In this document: positions 25,270 to 34,285 of the stretch, piece after piece
Position numbering within the stretch: the first letter of the stretch is position 1
How the letters are laid out: each line of letters starts with the position of its first letter
Program-made: the position numbers and the translations under genes
Assembly (NCBI GenBank): GCA_022709695.1
Contig: JAKLII010000005.1
Coordinates: 1 to 64,000 of the forward strand
Direction: 5' to 3'
DNA: 64,000 nt
Origin: Bacteroidota bacterium
Lineage (GTDB): Bacteria > Bacteroidota > Bacteroidia > Bacteroidales > SKPS01
The notes under the pieces: model-generated
Database searches by the model: none
What the model was told of the DNA's origin: nothing
What the model saw: the letters and a program-made list of their open reading frames with translations, nothing else

Positions 25270-26151
25270 ATGAAAGCATATGTATTCCCGGGTCAGGGAG
25301 CCCAGTTTGTGGGTATGGGAAAAGACCTGTACGACCGATTTGATGAAGCCAGAGCCATGTTTGGGAAGGCCAATGAAATCCTCGGCTTTCGCATCACCGA
25401 TCTGATGTTTGCCGGCACCGACGAAGACCTGCGCCAGACCAGGGTCACGCAGCCTGCGATTTTCCTCCATTCGGTGATCTTGGCAAAAATGGTGGGCAAA
25501 GAATTCCGTCCGGAGCTCACCGCAGGCCACTCCCTGGGGGAATTTTCGGCACTGGTGGCTTCAGGCGCCATCTCGTTTGAAGATGGCTTGAAACTGGTGT
25601 ATGCGCGAGCCATGGCCATGCAGAAGGCATGCGAGGCAGAGCCCTCCACGATGGCTGCCATTCTGGGACTGGATGATGCAGTGGTGGAAAGCATCTGTGC
25701 TGAAATTGACGAGGTGGTGGTACCTGCCAACTACAACTCTCCTGGGCAGCTCGTGATATCCGGCTCAATGGCAGGTATCGATCTCGCCTGTGAAAAGCTT
25801 AAGGCCGCAGGCGCCAAACGAGCCCTCCCGCTCAAAGTGGGCGGTGCCTTCCACTCCCCCCTCATGGAACCGGCCCGTGTGGAACTGGCCGAAGCCATCA
25901 AAAACACCCCGTTCAGCAAACCCATCTGCCCGGTGTACCAGAATGTGGATGCCAAACCGCACTGCGACCCGGATGAGATCAGGGAAAATCTCATTGCACA
26001 GCTCACGGCACCGGTACGCTGGACCCAGATCATGGAAAACATGGCATCCCATGGCATGAAGGAGCTCATTGAGGTGGGCCCGGGCAACGTGCTGCAGGGG
26101 CTGGTGAAGAAGGTGGCACCGGACGTGGTGGCAAGCGGTGCAGCGGTTTGA
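25270..26151 (+). CDS. fabD: Malonyl-CoA:ACP transacylase
   Basis: A 293-residue cytoplasmic enzyme moving malonyl from CoA to acyl carrier protein for fatty-acid elongation. The N-terminal FPGQGAQFVGMG is the family signature, the active Ser is in GHSLGEFSALV near residue 92, the Arg that holds the malonyl carboxylate is in VYARAMAMQ, and the catalytic His is in GGAFHSPLM near 200. IEVGPGNVLQGLVKK closes the domain. Own promoter; no other fab gene adjoins it. Confidence 0.96.
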   Translation: MKAYVFPGQGAQFVGMGKDLYDRFDEARAMFGKANEILGFRITDLMFAGTDEDLRQTRVTQPAIFLHSVILAKMVGKEFRPELTAGHSLGEFSALVASGAISFEDGLKLVYARAMAMQKACEAEPSTMAAILGLDDAVVESICAEIDEVVVPANYNSPGQLVISGSMAGIDLACEKLKAAGAKRALPLKVGGAFHSPLMEPARVELAEAIKNTPFSKPICPVYQNVDAKPHCDPDEIRENLIAQLTAPVRWTQIMENMASHGMKELIEVGPGNVLQGLVKKVAPDVVASGAAV

Positions 26152-26213
26152 CAGGAGTTAGGAGCTTTAAGGTATAAGTGATAAGTTATGAGTTATGAGT
26201 GTTTTAACTCCTG
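26152..26213. repeat. Inverted repeat enclosing short-period run after fabD
   Basis: CAGGAGTTA (26152-26160) and its exact complement TAACTCCTG (26205-26213) enclose a run of the type GATAAGTTATGAGTTATGAG. The left arm starts on the base after the fabD stop. It may stabilise the mRNA end or belong to the short-period repeat class seen elsewhere in the window. Confidence 0.6.
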
Positions 26214-26265
26214 GCTCTGAACTTTTAATGGCATACAGATGTTATCCGGATAAAGAATTATAAGG

Positions 26266-27207
26266 ATGCACCGCCGGATACTGTTTTTGAGTGTTGGATT
26301 ATGGATAATTCTGTTGCCGGGTTGTGTGCATACCAGAAACAACAACAACGGAACTATGACCTACCGGACACTAACCCCTGAAGAGGAGCGCGTTATCGTT
26401 AATAAAGGCACCGAACGTCCGTTCACCGGCGAGTATTATCAGCACAAAGAGAAAGGAACCTATCACTGTAAACGTTGTGATGCCCCCCTGTACCGGTCGG
26501 AGGATAAGTTCGATTCAGGATGCGGGTGGCCCAGCTTTGATGATGAGATCCCGGGTGCGGTGAAACGGGTGCCTGATGCTGACGGATACCGTACTGAAAT
26601 TGTGTGTGCCAATTGTGGCGGTCACCTCGGCCATGTATTTGAAGGTGAGCGATTTACAGAAAAGAACACGCGCCATTGTGTCAATTCCATCTCCATGATA
26701 TTTAAAAAGGAAGATACCATGCAAAAAACCGATACTGCCATCTTTGCCGGCGGCTGCTTCTGGGGTGTTGAGCACCACTTTCTGAACAAACCCGGTGTAA
26801 TTTCCACCACCGTGGGATACATCGGGGGTCATAAGGATCACCCCACCTACGAGGAAGTCTGTACAGGAAAGACCGGTCACGCTGAAGCGATGCAGGTGAT
26901 TTTCGATCCTGCCCGGGTATCCTACCAGGAGCTGGCCATCCTGTTTTTCGAGATTCACGACTTTACGCAGGTGAACGGGCAGGGACCTGATATTGGTGAG
27001 CAATACCGTTCGGAAGTATTCTATCTGGATGAAAATCAGAAGAAAACCATTGAAGAGTTGTTCAGTATCCTGAAAGATAAAGGGTATAAAGTGGCTACAA
27101 AGCTTACTCCGGCCACCAAATTCTGGGAAGCTGAAAACTACCATCAGGAGTATTACAGCAGGAAGGGGAGCAAACCCTATTGCCACGCTTACCGGAAGGT
27201 ATTTTGA
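26266..27207 (+). CDS. msrBA: Bifunctional MsrB-MsrA methionine sulfoxide reductase, exported lipoprotein
   Basis: A 313-residue fusion. A lipoprotein signal (ILFLSVGLWIILLPGC, lipobox LPGC, Cys20) sends it to the periplasmic face. MsrB is at about 37-145, with zinc CxxC pairs in CKRCDAPL and CANCGGHL and the catalytic Cys in RHCVNS (about 138), and reduces R-sulfoxides. MsrA is at about 152-310, with the catalytic Cys in GGCFWG (about 163), and reduces S-sulfoxides. The order B then A is the less usual one compared with PilB-like A-B fusions. It repairs oxidised envelope proteins, and reductant probably comes from a TlpA-like protein. It stands alone. Confidence 0.92.
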   Translation: MHRRILFLSVGLWIILLPGCVHTRNNNNGTMTYRTLTPEEERVIVNKGTERPFTGEYYQHKEKGTYHCKRCDAPLYRSEDKFDSGCGWPSFDDEIPGAVKRVPDADGYRTEIVCANCGGHLGHVFEGERFTEKNTRHCVNSISMIFKKEDTMQKTDTAIFAGGCFWGVEHHFLNKPGVISTTVGYIGGHKDHPTYEEVCTGKTGHAEAMQVIFDPARVSYQELAILFFEIHDFTQVNGQGPDIGEQYRSEVFYLDENQKKTIEELFSILKDKGYKVATKLTPATKFWEAENYHQEYYSRKGSKPYCHAYRKVF

Positions 27208-27324
27208 GTAGGCAGTCGACAGTCGGTAGTCGAGAGTTGGTAGTTGGGGATCTTTATTTATACGCTGATAAGCAAAGGGTTACAAAGACATGGTTAGGTT
27301 ATTAACCCTCATCACGGGGCGGTT

Positions 27325-28446
27325 TCAAATGACAAAGTCACGAAAATTGTCTCTGTGAATTACTGATATTTCCGATTTGTAGGCATTCAGAAATGTTACC
27401 GGAGTTCTGGGTTTCTTTCTGGGGTTAAGCTTGATCTCGAATGCGGAGATTACCCCGTTTTGCTCTTCCAGATAATCGATTTCCTGTTGTTGGGTAGTTC
27501 TCCAAAAGTAATCATTAGCAAATCTTTGGTTGAATTGGTTGAATTTTTTGCGCTCGCTGATGATAAAATTTTCCCATAAAGCTCCTGTGTCTGTCCGGAT
27601 GGCGAAAGGTTGTAATTGACCAATCACAGCATTTCGTATTCCATTATCATAGAAATAGATTTTCTTTCCTGATTTGATTTCGTTTCTGAGGTTTCTGCTG
27701 AAAGAGCCTACCCTGAAAATAATAAAGGCCTGCTCGAGGATATAGATGTATCTTTCAACAGTTTTAGGATCAAGACCTGTGAGTTGTCCCAGCTCCTGAT
27801 ACGAGACTTCATTCCCAATCTGGAATGCCAATGCCTGAAGAAGCTTTCTGATTTCATCCGGCTTCTTCAGATTCCCATACTGAAGGATGTCTTTAAAGAG
27901 ATAGCTGTCAGCGAGTTCCCGTAAAGTTACCTCCTCATCATGGGTTTGATTCAATACATCCGGATACATTCCGAACACCAATCGGTTTTCCAGATCCTGC
28001 TCCGCTTTCAGGTACCCGGAATAATCCTGCCACTCTTTCCAGGATATAGGGTACAGGAAAAACGTTCTTTTTCTTCCTGTGAGTGATTCCTGGGTTGCTG
28101 ATGCCAGCTCGAATGAAGAGGAGCCACTTAATAACAACTGAACCTCTCTGAACGTATCTGTTATCAGCTTGGCGGTAATGCCAATCTGACGGATTCGCTG
28201 AGCTTCATCAATAAGGATGATTGTGTTCTTTCCAATGAGTTGCCTGAGCTGTTCTGTATTAGGTAAATCAAGAATATTTCTGATCGTAGGATCGTCTGCA
28301 TTCAATCTGAGTGACGGGGCATCCATCCTATTGAGCAATTCATTCAGGAGCGTTGTTTTACCCACCTGACGTGGGCCATACAAGAGAATAGTTTTTCCTT
28401 TGAAGATGGTTTCTTCCAAGGTTTGGAGCATGAGTCTCGGAATCAT
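27325..28446 (-). CDS. AAA+ ATPase of the AAA_14/DUF4143 type
   Basis: A 373-residue P-loop ATPase. Walker A is GPRQVGKT (24-31) and Walker B is IILIDEAQ (76-83); LLSGSSSFEL follows as the sensor stretch. The C-terminal DUF4143 region ends with EIDYLEEQNGVISAFEIK near residue 330-347, an E-x-D...E-x-K layout of PD-(D/E)XK-like folds. Function is unestablished. It is distinct in sequence from the one at 356-1624. The promoter -7 box at 28461-28468 is only 15 bp from the first ATG, so the second ATG at 28428 is also possible. Five inverted half-sites lie just upstream. Confidence 0.87.
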   Translation of the reverse strand: MIPRLMLQTLEETIFKGKTILLYGPRQVGKTTLLNELLNRMDAPSLRLNADDPTIRNILDLPNTEQLRQLIGKNTIILIDEAQRIRQIGITAKLITDTFREVQLLLSGSSSFELASATQESLTGRKRTFFLYPISWKEWQDYSGYLKAEQDLENRLVFGMYPDVLNQTHDEEVTLRELADSYLFKDILQYGNLKKPDEIRKLLQALAFQIGNEVSYQELGQLTGLDPKTVERYIYILEQAFIIFRVGSFSRNLRNEIKSGKKIYFYDNGIRNAVIGQLQPFAIRTDTGALWENFIISERKKFNQFNQRFANDYFWRTTQQQEIDYLEEQNGVISAFEIKLNPRKKPRTPVTFLNAYKSEISVIHRDNFRDFVI

Positions 28447-28460
28447 AGCAGCTTTTTTTG

Positions 28461-28549
28461 CAAAAATAGTATATTTCAGGAATTAAATCCCGAAAAAATA
28501 TAATAATACGGGAATAGGATCCCGAAATATCATAATATTTCGGGAATAT
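28461..28549 (-). promoter_or_regulatory. Promoter and half-site array upstream of the AAA+ gene
   Basis: TATTTTTG on the minus strand (28461-28468) is the -7 box. Upstream of it, copies of the half-site ATATTTCGGGAAT or its complement occur at 28471-28484 (one changed base), 28488-28492, 28509-28513, 28520-28530 and 28535-28549. The last two form an 11-bp perfect inverted repeat with a 4-nt centre. This looks like an operator array, but no regulator gene is adjacent. Confidence 0.5.
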
Positions 28550-28613
28550 AGGTGTAATAGTACCTTTTCCGGTCAATTTTCCTACAGGATGAACCGTTGC
28601 TCCCTGAATGCTT

Positions 28614-29393
28614 TCAAAATCTTTTCAACCCCCTGTACCGCGCAGCCCGTTGCTGCTCAGGCGTCATTTTGGGTTCGGTGTAAAGCGCCTGCTCCCAGTC
28701 GCCATAGATGGCGTTGGGCAGGATGATGTATTTTTCCCCGAAGCTCTTTTTCTGGTCGTGGATTCGGTTCTTCCGGTCTTCCCCCCTGGCGGTTTCAAAG
28801 ATATCGCTGAAGTCGTTCAGGTTATCCCCGATGAGCAGGATGACTTCGTACCTGGCGGCAATCTCTTTTCTGCGCGATTCCTTTTCATTCTCCTTGATAC
28901 GCAGGAGCAGATCCTCGTCCTTTGCCACAGGAATCCCCAGGCTTTGCAGGTTGTTTTTTGTTGCTTCTCGGAACTCCTCCTTCCGGTTGGAAATATAGAT
29001 CACCTGCACACCGAGTTTCTGCGCCTGCAGGATAAATTCCACAGCGCCCGGTATTGCTTCTGCTTTTGCAAGCATGCACCACTCTTTCCATTGCGCGGGA
29101 TAACGGATGTTGTCGGTAATGCATTTAGCTTCGTAGGGGGAGTTGTCGAGTACCGTTTCGTCCAGGTCCATCACCACTGCCAGCCTTTCAGCGCTCCCTT
29201 TTTTGCGTACCGTCTGCTGCATCCTTGCGGTTGCCAGGTTGTAGGTCTGATAACAGAGGGCAGCATATTCCGGCGCCTGCTGGTGATACAGTACCGCCAT
29301 GGTGAGGTGGTCGTTCTCGGAAACGAAAGGCTTGTCTGCAGCGGTAAGCAGGGCAAACAGCAAGAGCAAAGGGAGGTATCGCAGTATTTTCAT
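28614..29393 (-). CDS. 5'-nucleotidase/acid phosphatase of the e(P4) family
   Basis: A 259-residue exported HAD-type phosphatase. The signal peptide is ILRYLPLLLLFALLTAADKP; no lipobox Cys is visible, unlike the lipoprotein e(P4) of Haemophilus. The nucleophile motif DLDETVLD is at about residue 73, and SNRKEEFREATKNNL, then LLIGDNLNDFSD, are the later HAD motifs. The family removes phosphate from nucleotides such as NMN or AMP in the periplasm. The start is chosen from the signal peptide; the upstream in-frame ATG overlaps nifJ. The gene is 13 bp after the nifJ stop, so it may be co-transcribed. Confidence 0.88.
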   Translation of the reverse strand: MKILRYLPLLLLFALLTAADKPFVSENDHLTMAVLYHQQAPEYAALCYQTYNLATARMQQTVRKKGSAERLAVVMDLDETVLDNSPYEAKCITDNIRYPAQWKEWCMLAKAEAIPGAVEFILQAQKLGVQVIYISNRKEEFREATKNNLQSLGIPVAKDEDLLLRIKENEKESRRKEIAARYEVILLIGDNLNDFSDIFETARGEDRKNRIHDQKKSFGEKYIILPNAIYGDWEQALYTEPKMTPEQQRAARYRGLKRF

Positions 29394-29406
29394 GCCGACT
29401 GCCGAC

Positions 29407-32400
29407 TTACTTGCTGAAATCCATCGCTGCAAGCCTTTCGTAACTTGCATAACGCCATTTGGCGTTCTCTTCGGCAGCCTGGAACAGTTCAACGGCGGTT
29501 TGCGGGAAAGATTTCTTGAGCGACAGGTACCGCACTTCCGAATTCAGGAAACTCTGGAACAGATCCCACTTCGGAGGTTTGGAGTCGAGCTGGAACGGGG
29601 TTTTCCCCTCTTTTTCCAGTTCGGGGTTGTAGCGGTAGAGGTGCCAGTAGCCGGCTTCCACTGCTTTATCGGCCTGATCCTGTGTTTTGCCCATCCCGTT
29701 GCGGAGCCCGTGGTTGATACAGGGGGCGTAGGCAATAATGATGGAAGGGCCTTTGTAGGCTTCTGCCTCTTTAACAGCTTTCATGAACTGATTCTGGCTG
29801 GCACCCATAGCCACCTGTGCTACGTATACATAGCCATAGGTCATGGCCATGGCGCCCAGGTCTTTTTTGCGAACCTTCTTTCCGCTGGCGGCAAATTTGG
29901 CCACGGCACCCGCTGGGGTGGATTTCGACGACTGTCCACCGGTATTGGAATATACCTCAGTGTCCAGGACCAGCAGGTTCACATCGGCACCGCTGGCAAG
30001 CACGTGGTCGAGTCCGCCGTACCCGATATCGTAGGCCCAGCCGTCACCACCAAAGATCCATACCGACTTCTTCACGAAATACTGTTTCAGCCCCACCAGT
30101 TCCTTTGCCACAGGATGGTTCATCTTCTCAAGAACCGGCAACACCTTTTCAGAGGCTTCCCTGGAGGCTTCCCCATCATCTTTGCTGTCGATCCATTGCT
30201 GCAGGGCTTCTTTGGTTTCTGCCGGAAGTTCTTCGTTGAGCAATACCAGCATACGTTCTTTGATCCTGTCCCTGAGCTTGTTTACACCCAGTGCCATACC
30301 AAGTCCGTATTCGGCATTGTCTTCGAACAGGGAGTTGGCCCATGCCGGTCCATGCCCTTTTTCATTTTCGCTGTAAGGGGTTGAAGGGGCCGATCCGCCA
30401 TAAATGGAGGAGCAGCCGGTAGCGTTGGCCACCATCATACGGTCGCCATAGAGCTGTGTGATGAGTTTGATGTAAGGTGTTTCACCGCATCCTGCGCATG
30501 CACCCGAGAATTCAAACAGCGGCTGGGAAAACTGGCTGTTCTTCACACTCTTTAATTTATCCACAGGGGTTTTGTAGCCTACCCTGGCATGCATATACTC
30601 AAACCTTTCGATTTCAGCTTCCTGTGTACCGAGAGGCTTCATCTCAAGGGCTTTCTGGGGAGCAGGACATACATCGGCGCAGTTGCCGCAACCGGTGCAG
30701 TCGAGCGGGCTCACCTGAATCCTGAATTCCAGTCCTTCAAAAGCAGCACCCTTGATGGGCTGTGATACCGTACCAGCCGGTGCCTTGGCCTTATCGCCGG
30801 CGTTGAGCAGGAAGGGGCGGATGGCAGCGTGAGGACATACAAACGCACATTGGTTACACTGAATACAATTCTCGGGAACCCAGGCGGGTACATGCACTGC
30901 AATACCCCGTTTTTCGAAACGTGTGGTACCGGAGGGGAAGGTTCCGTCTTCGCGGTCGAGGAAAGCACTTACCGGAAGGTCATCCCCCTTCATGGCATTG
31001 ATCGGGTAAACCACATCTTTCACAAAGGCCGGGAGGTCAGTGGTGCCATTGGTCTTCTCATCCTTCAGGCTGGCCCATTCGGCAGGGATTTCCACCTTCA
31101 CCGGCTGGCCGCCACGATCCACTGCTTCATTGTTCATCTTCACGATGTCTTCACCCTTGAGTCCAAACGATTTGGTGATGAACTTCTTCATTTGCGTTAC
31201 CGCAAGCTCGTAAGGAATTACATCGGCGATTTTGAAGAATGCCGACTGCATAATGGTGTTGGTGCGCCCTCCGAGTCCGATTTCTTCAGCAATTTCAGTC
31301 GCATTGATAATGTAGAAGTTGATTTTCTTTTCAGCAAGGTACCGTTTCATGTGGTTGGGGAGCCTGCGCTTGGTCTCTTCCACATCCCAGATGCTGTTAA
31401 GCAGGAAGGTACCACCTTCCCTGAGCCCTTTGAGCATATCGTATTTATCGAGGTAGGCCGGCACATGGCAGGCGATAAAGTCGGCTACATTCACCAGGTA
31501 AGGTGCCCTGATCACCTCATCTCCAAAACGGAGGTGCGAGGTGGTAACACCGCCCGATTTCTTCGAGTCGTAGGCAAAATAGGCCTGGCAGTATTTGTTG
31601 GTATTCTCTCCGATGATTTTGATGGAGTTCTTGTTGGCTCCAACGGTGCCATCGGCGCCGATGCCGTAAAATTTGGCGCTGTAAGTACTGCGGGGCACTA
31701 CGCTGATTTCAGGAAGCAGCGGGAGTGACCTGAACGTCACATCATCCACGATGCCAACGGTAAACTGGTTTTTCGGTTCGGCCAGCTTCAGGTTTTCAAA
31801 TACGGCGATCATCATCGAAGGAGTGGTGTCCTTGGAGCTGAGTCCGTAGCGGCCACCCACGATCAGGGGAGCATTTTTGGTTCCGTAGAAAAGGTCTTTC
31901 ACATCAAGGTACAGCGGGTCGCCATTGGCACCCGGTTCCTTGGTGCGGTCAAGTACGGCAATGCGCTTCACGCTTTTCGGAATCACATTGAAGAAGTATT
32001 TTGCAGAGAAGGGACGGTACAGGTGCACCGACACCACCCCGGTTTTTTCCCCTTTGGCATTCAGATGATCCACCACGGTGCGTATGGTTTCGGTGATCGA
32101 ACCCATGGCAATGATGATGTTTTCTGCATCGGGGGCGCCATAATACACGAACGGGTGGTACTCCCTGCCACACATCCTGCTGATCTGCTGCATATAATCC
32201 TCAACGATATCGGGTACTGCATCGTAGAAGCGGTTGGCTGCCTCGCGGCTCTGGAAATAAATGTCGGGGTTCTGGGCGGTGCCGCGTGTTATGGGATGTT
32301 CGGGGTTCAGGGCATGGTCGCGGAAAGCCTGCAATGCTTCCTGGTCGATGAGCGGAGCCAGATCCTCAGTCTCGAAATATTCCACCTTCTGGATCTCATG

Positions 32401-32937
32401 TGAGGTGCGGAACCCATCGAAGAAATGGAGAAAGGGAACGCGTGACCTGATGGCCGCCAGGTGGGCGATAGCTGCAATATCCATGATCTCCTGAACGCTT
32501 CCGGTTGCCAGCATGGCGAAACCGGTATGGCGTGTGCTCATGACATCGCTGTGGTCGCCGAAAATCGAAAGGGCCTGAGCAGCAAGGCTGCGTGCCGAAA
32601 CATGAAATACACCCGGAAGGAGCTCACCGGCAATCTTGTACATATTGGGGATCATCAGCAGGAGACCCTGCGATGCGGTATAGGTACTTGTGAGTGAACC
32701 TGCCTGCAGCGAGCCGTGAACCGCACCGGCGGCTCCTCCTTCACTCTGCATCTCGGTCACCTGCACCGTCTCCCCGAAAATATTCTTCCGTCCGAATGCT
32801 GCCCATTCGTCGACATACTCCGCCATGGTGGAGGATGGGGTGATCGGATAGATGGCAGCGTTTTCGCTGAACATATACGCCACATGACTGGCTGCATAGT
32901 TACCGTCGCAGGTGATAAACTTCTTTTGCTTATTCAT
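29407..32937 (-). CDS. nifJ: Pyruvate:ferredoxin (flavodoxin) oxidoreductase
   Basis: A 1176-residue single-chain enzyme oxidising pyruvate to acetyl-CoA and CO2 and reducing ferredoxin or flavodoxin. Domains in order: alpha-type (1-250), transketolase-C-like (250-390), gamma-type (410-610), a two-cluster ferredoxin domain (about 680-780, with CIQCNQCAFVCPHA near 690 and CTGCGNCADVCPAP near 750), and a TPP-binding beta domain (about 800-1170, with GACAGCGETPY and GDGWAYDIGYGGLDHVLASG). Length is the family norm. It indicates anaerobic fermentation. A dihydroorotate-dehydrogenase-like gene is divergent, a pairing I associate with Bacteroidales. Confidence 0.97.
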   Translation of the reverse strand: MNKQKKFITCDGNYAASHVAYMFSENAAIYPITPSSTMAEYVDEWAAFGRKNIFGETVQVTEMQSEGGAAGAVHGSLQAGSLTSTYTASQGLLLMIPNMYKIAGELLPGVFHVSARSLAAQALSIFGDHSDVMSTRHTGFAMLATGSVQEIMDIAAIAHLAAIRSRVPFLHFFDGFRTSHEIQKVEYFETEDLAPLIDQEALQAFRDHALNPEHPITRGTAQNPDIYFQSREAANRFYDAVPDIVEDYMQQISRMCGREYHPFVYYGAPDAENIIIAMGSITETIRTVVDHLNAKGEKTGVVSVHLYRPFSAKYFFNVIPKSVKRIAVLDRTKEPGANGDPLYLDVKDLFYGTKNAPLIVGGRYGLSSKDTTPSMMIAVFENLKLAEPKNQFTVGIVDDVTFRSLPLLPEISVVPRSTYSAKFYGIGADGTVGANKNSIKIIGENTNKYCQAYFAYDSKKSGGVTTSHLRFGDEVIRAPYLVNVADFIACHVPAYLDKYDMLKGLREGGTFLLNSIWDVEETKRRLPNHMKRYLAEKKINFYIINATEIAEEIGLGGRTNTIMQSAFFKIADVIPYELAVTQMKKFITKSFGLKGEDIVKMNNEAVDRGGQPVKVEIPAEWASLKDEKTNGTTDLPAFVKDVVYPINAMKGDDLPVSAFLDREDGTFPSGTTRFEKRGIAVHVPAWVPENCIQCNQCAFVCPHAAIRPFLLNAGDKAKAPAGTVSQPIKGAAFEGLEFRIQVSPLDCTGCGNCADVCPAPQKALEMKPLGTQEAEIERFEYMHARVGYKTPVDKLKSVKNSQFSQPLFEFSGACAGCGETPYIKLITQLYGDRMMVANATGCSSIYGGSAPSTPYSENEKGHGPAWANSLFEDNAEYGLGMALGVNKLRDRIKERMLVLLNEELPAETKEALQQWIDSKDDGEASREASEKVLPVLEKMNHPVAKELVGLKQYFVKKSVWIFGGDGWAYDIGYGGLDHVLASGADVNLLVLDTEVYSNTGGQSSKSTPAGAVAKFAASGKKVRKKDLGAMAMTYGYVYVAQVAMGASQNQFMKAVKEAEAYKGPSIIIAYAPCINHGLRNGMGKTQDQADKAVEAGYWHLYRYNPELEKEGKTPFQLDSKPPKWDLFQSFLNSEVRYLSLKKSFPQTAVELFQAAEENAKWRYASYERLAAMDFSK

Positions 32938-33271
32938 AACAAAAATATTTTAAGTGTCTGATTATTAGTTTTATCCGTTTTCAACCGGAAAATCGCTACG
33001 AAATTACAGAATTTCCCTGATACAGGGTTTACGGGTATCTGAATAATGACTCTAAAACGGTAATTTAGACCGATTATAAAGTTGGCCGGGCATTGTTTGA
33101 TATTGATGCATTTTTAGTGCTGTTTGGAATCAAAGGTTGATTTCCGGGAAAGGGTTTTCGATTTCCCAAAATTGACAGCATGGAAAAAGATTTACCTTTT
33201 TTTGTCCTAACATTGAACAACCTGATATTCTATCTGTTTAACCATAAATTAAACAAAACACACGGACCACT
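32938..33271. promoter_or_regulatory. Divergent control region of nifJ and the dihydroorotate-dehydrogenase-like gene
   Basis: The 334-bp gap has no gene. It contains two small dyads that could be operators: CCCTGATACAGGG (33015-33027) and AATCAA-AGG-TTGATT (33128-33142). No TAnnTTTG match is exact; TAACATTG on the plus strand near 33208 is the closest. Assignment of the dyads is tentative. Confidence 0.35.
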
Positions 33272-34285
33272 ATGGCAAATTTACGAACGACCTACATGGG
33301 GATTGAATTGAAGAATCCCATTATCATCGGCGCAAGCAATATGGTGATGGACCTGAAGTTTGCGAAAAAGCTTGAAGAAGCCGGTGCAGCCGCACTGGTG
33401 TACAAGTCGCTTTTTGAAGAGCAGGTATTGTTTGAGCGCATTCAACTCCAGAATGACCTGGAGGCGTTTAATGAAATCAATGCCGAGATGCAGCGGTTGT
33501 TCCCAGAAGTTGAACATGCCGGTCCGCAGGAATACCTTGTGAACCTGAAGAAACTGAAGGAATCGGTGAACATCCCGGTGTTTGCCAGCCTGAACTGCCT
33601 GCACAAAGAAACATGGGTAGAGTATGCACAGCTAATCCAGGATACCGGTGTGGATGGCATTGAGCTCAATTTCTACGCAATGCCGGAGGAGTTTGACCGC
33701 GATGCCAGACTGATTGAAGACCAGCAGCTTGAAACCCTGTTCGAGGTGAAGAAGAAGCTGAGGATCCCCGTTGCCGTTAAGCTGAGCCCTTTCTACTCAA
33801 ATCCGTTGCAGGTGATCAGCCGGATGGACGATGAGGATGTGAATGCTTTTGTGCTTTTCAACCGGTTCTTCCAGCCCGATATCGACCTGGAGAACATGAA
33901 GCTCCATTTCCCGTACAACCTTACCCCTGAATCGGATAACCGCTTAACCCTCCGTTTCGCCGGTCTCCTCTATGGCAATATCAATGCGGACATCTGTGCC
34001 AACACCGGTATTTTCACCGCCAACGACGTGATCAAGATGCTGCTGGCCGGCGCCTCTTCGGTGCAGGTGGTAAGTGCCGTGATGAAAAACGGTGCCGACC
34101 ATATCAAAGGGATGCTTGAAGGGATTGAGAAATGGATGGATGCGAAAGGGTTCGGCTACATCAACCAGTTCCAGGGTAAACTGGCCCGTCAGAAAATCAA
34201 GGATCCGTTTGCGTACAAACGTGCCCAGTATGTGGATATCCTGCTGAAATCCAGGGATTTCTACAAGACCTATCCTCTCCGGTAG
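33272..34285 (+). CDS. Dihydroorotate dehydrogenase-like flavoprotein
   Basis: A 337-residue TIM-barrel protein of the DHOD-like flavoenzyme group. Typical parts are MGIELKNPIIIGASNMVMDL at the N-terminus, VDGIELNFYAMPEE (about 128), IPVAVKLSPFYSNP (about 165) and the phosphate-binding region LLAGASSVQVVSAVMKNGADH (about 255). The usual Cys or Ser base of true PyrD enzymes is not obvious, and sequence near residue 110-115 (FASLNCLHKETWV) is unlike class 1A or 1B. I expect a role other than pyrimidine synthesis. Its divergence from nifJ suggests shared control in central anaerobic metabolism. Confidence 0.82.
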   Translation: MANLRTTYMGIELKNPIIIGASNMVMDLKFAKKLEEAGAAALVYKSLFEEQVLFERIQLQNDLEAFNEINAEMQRLFPEVEHAGPQEYLVNLKKLKESVNIPVFASLNCLHKETWVEYAQLIQDTGVDGIELNFYAMPEEFDRDARLIEDQQLETLFEVKKKLRIPVAVKLSPFYSNPLQVISRMDDEDVNAFVLFNRFFQPDIDLENMKLHFPYNLTPESDNRLTLRFAGLLYGNINADICANTGIFTANDVIKMLLAGASSVQVVSAVMKNGADHIKGMLEGIEKWMDAKGFGYINQFQGKLARQKIKDPFAYKRAQYVDILLKSRDFYKTYPLR

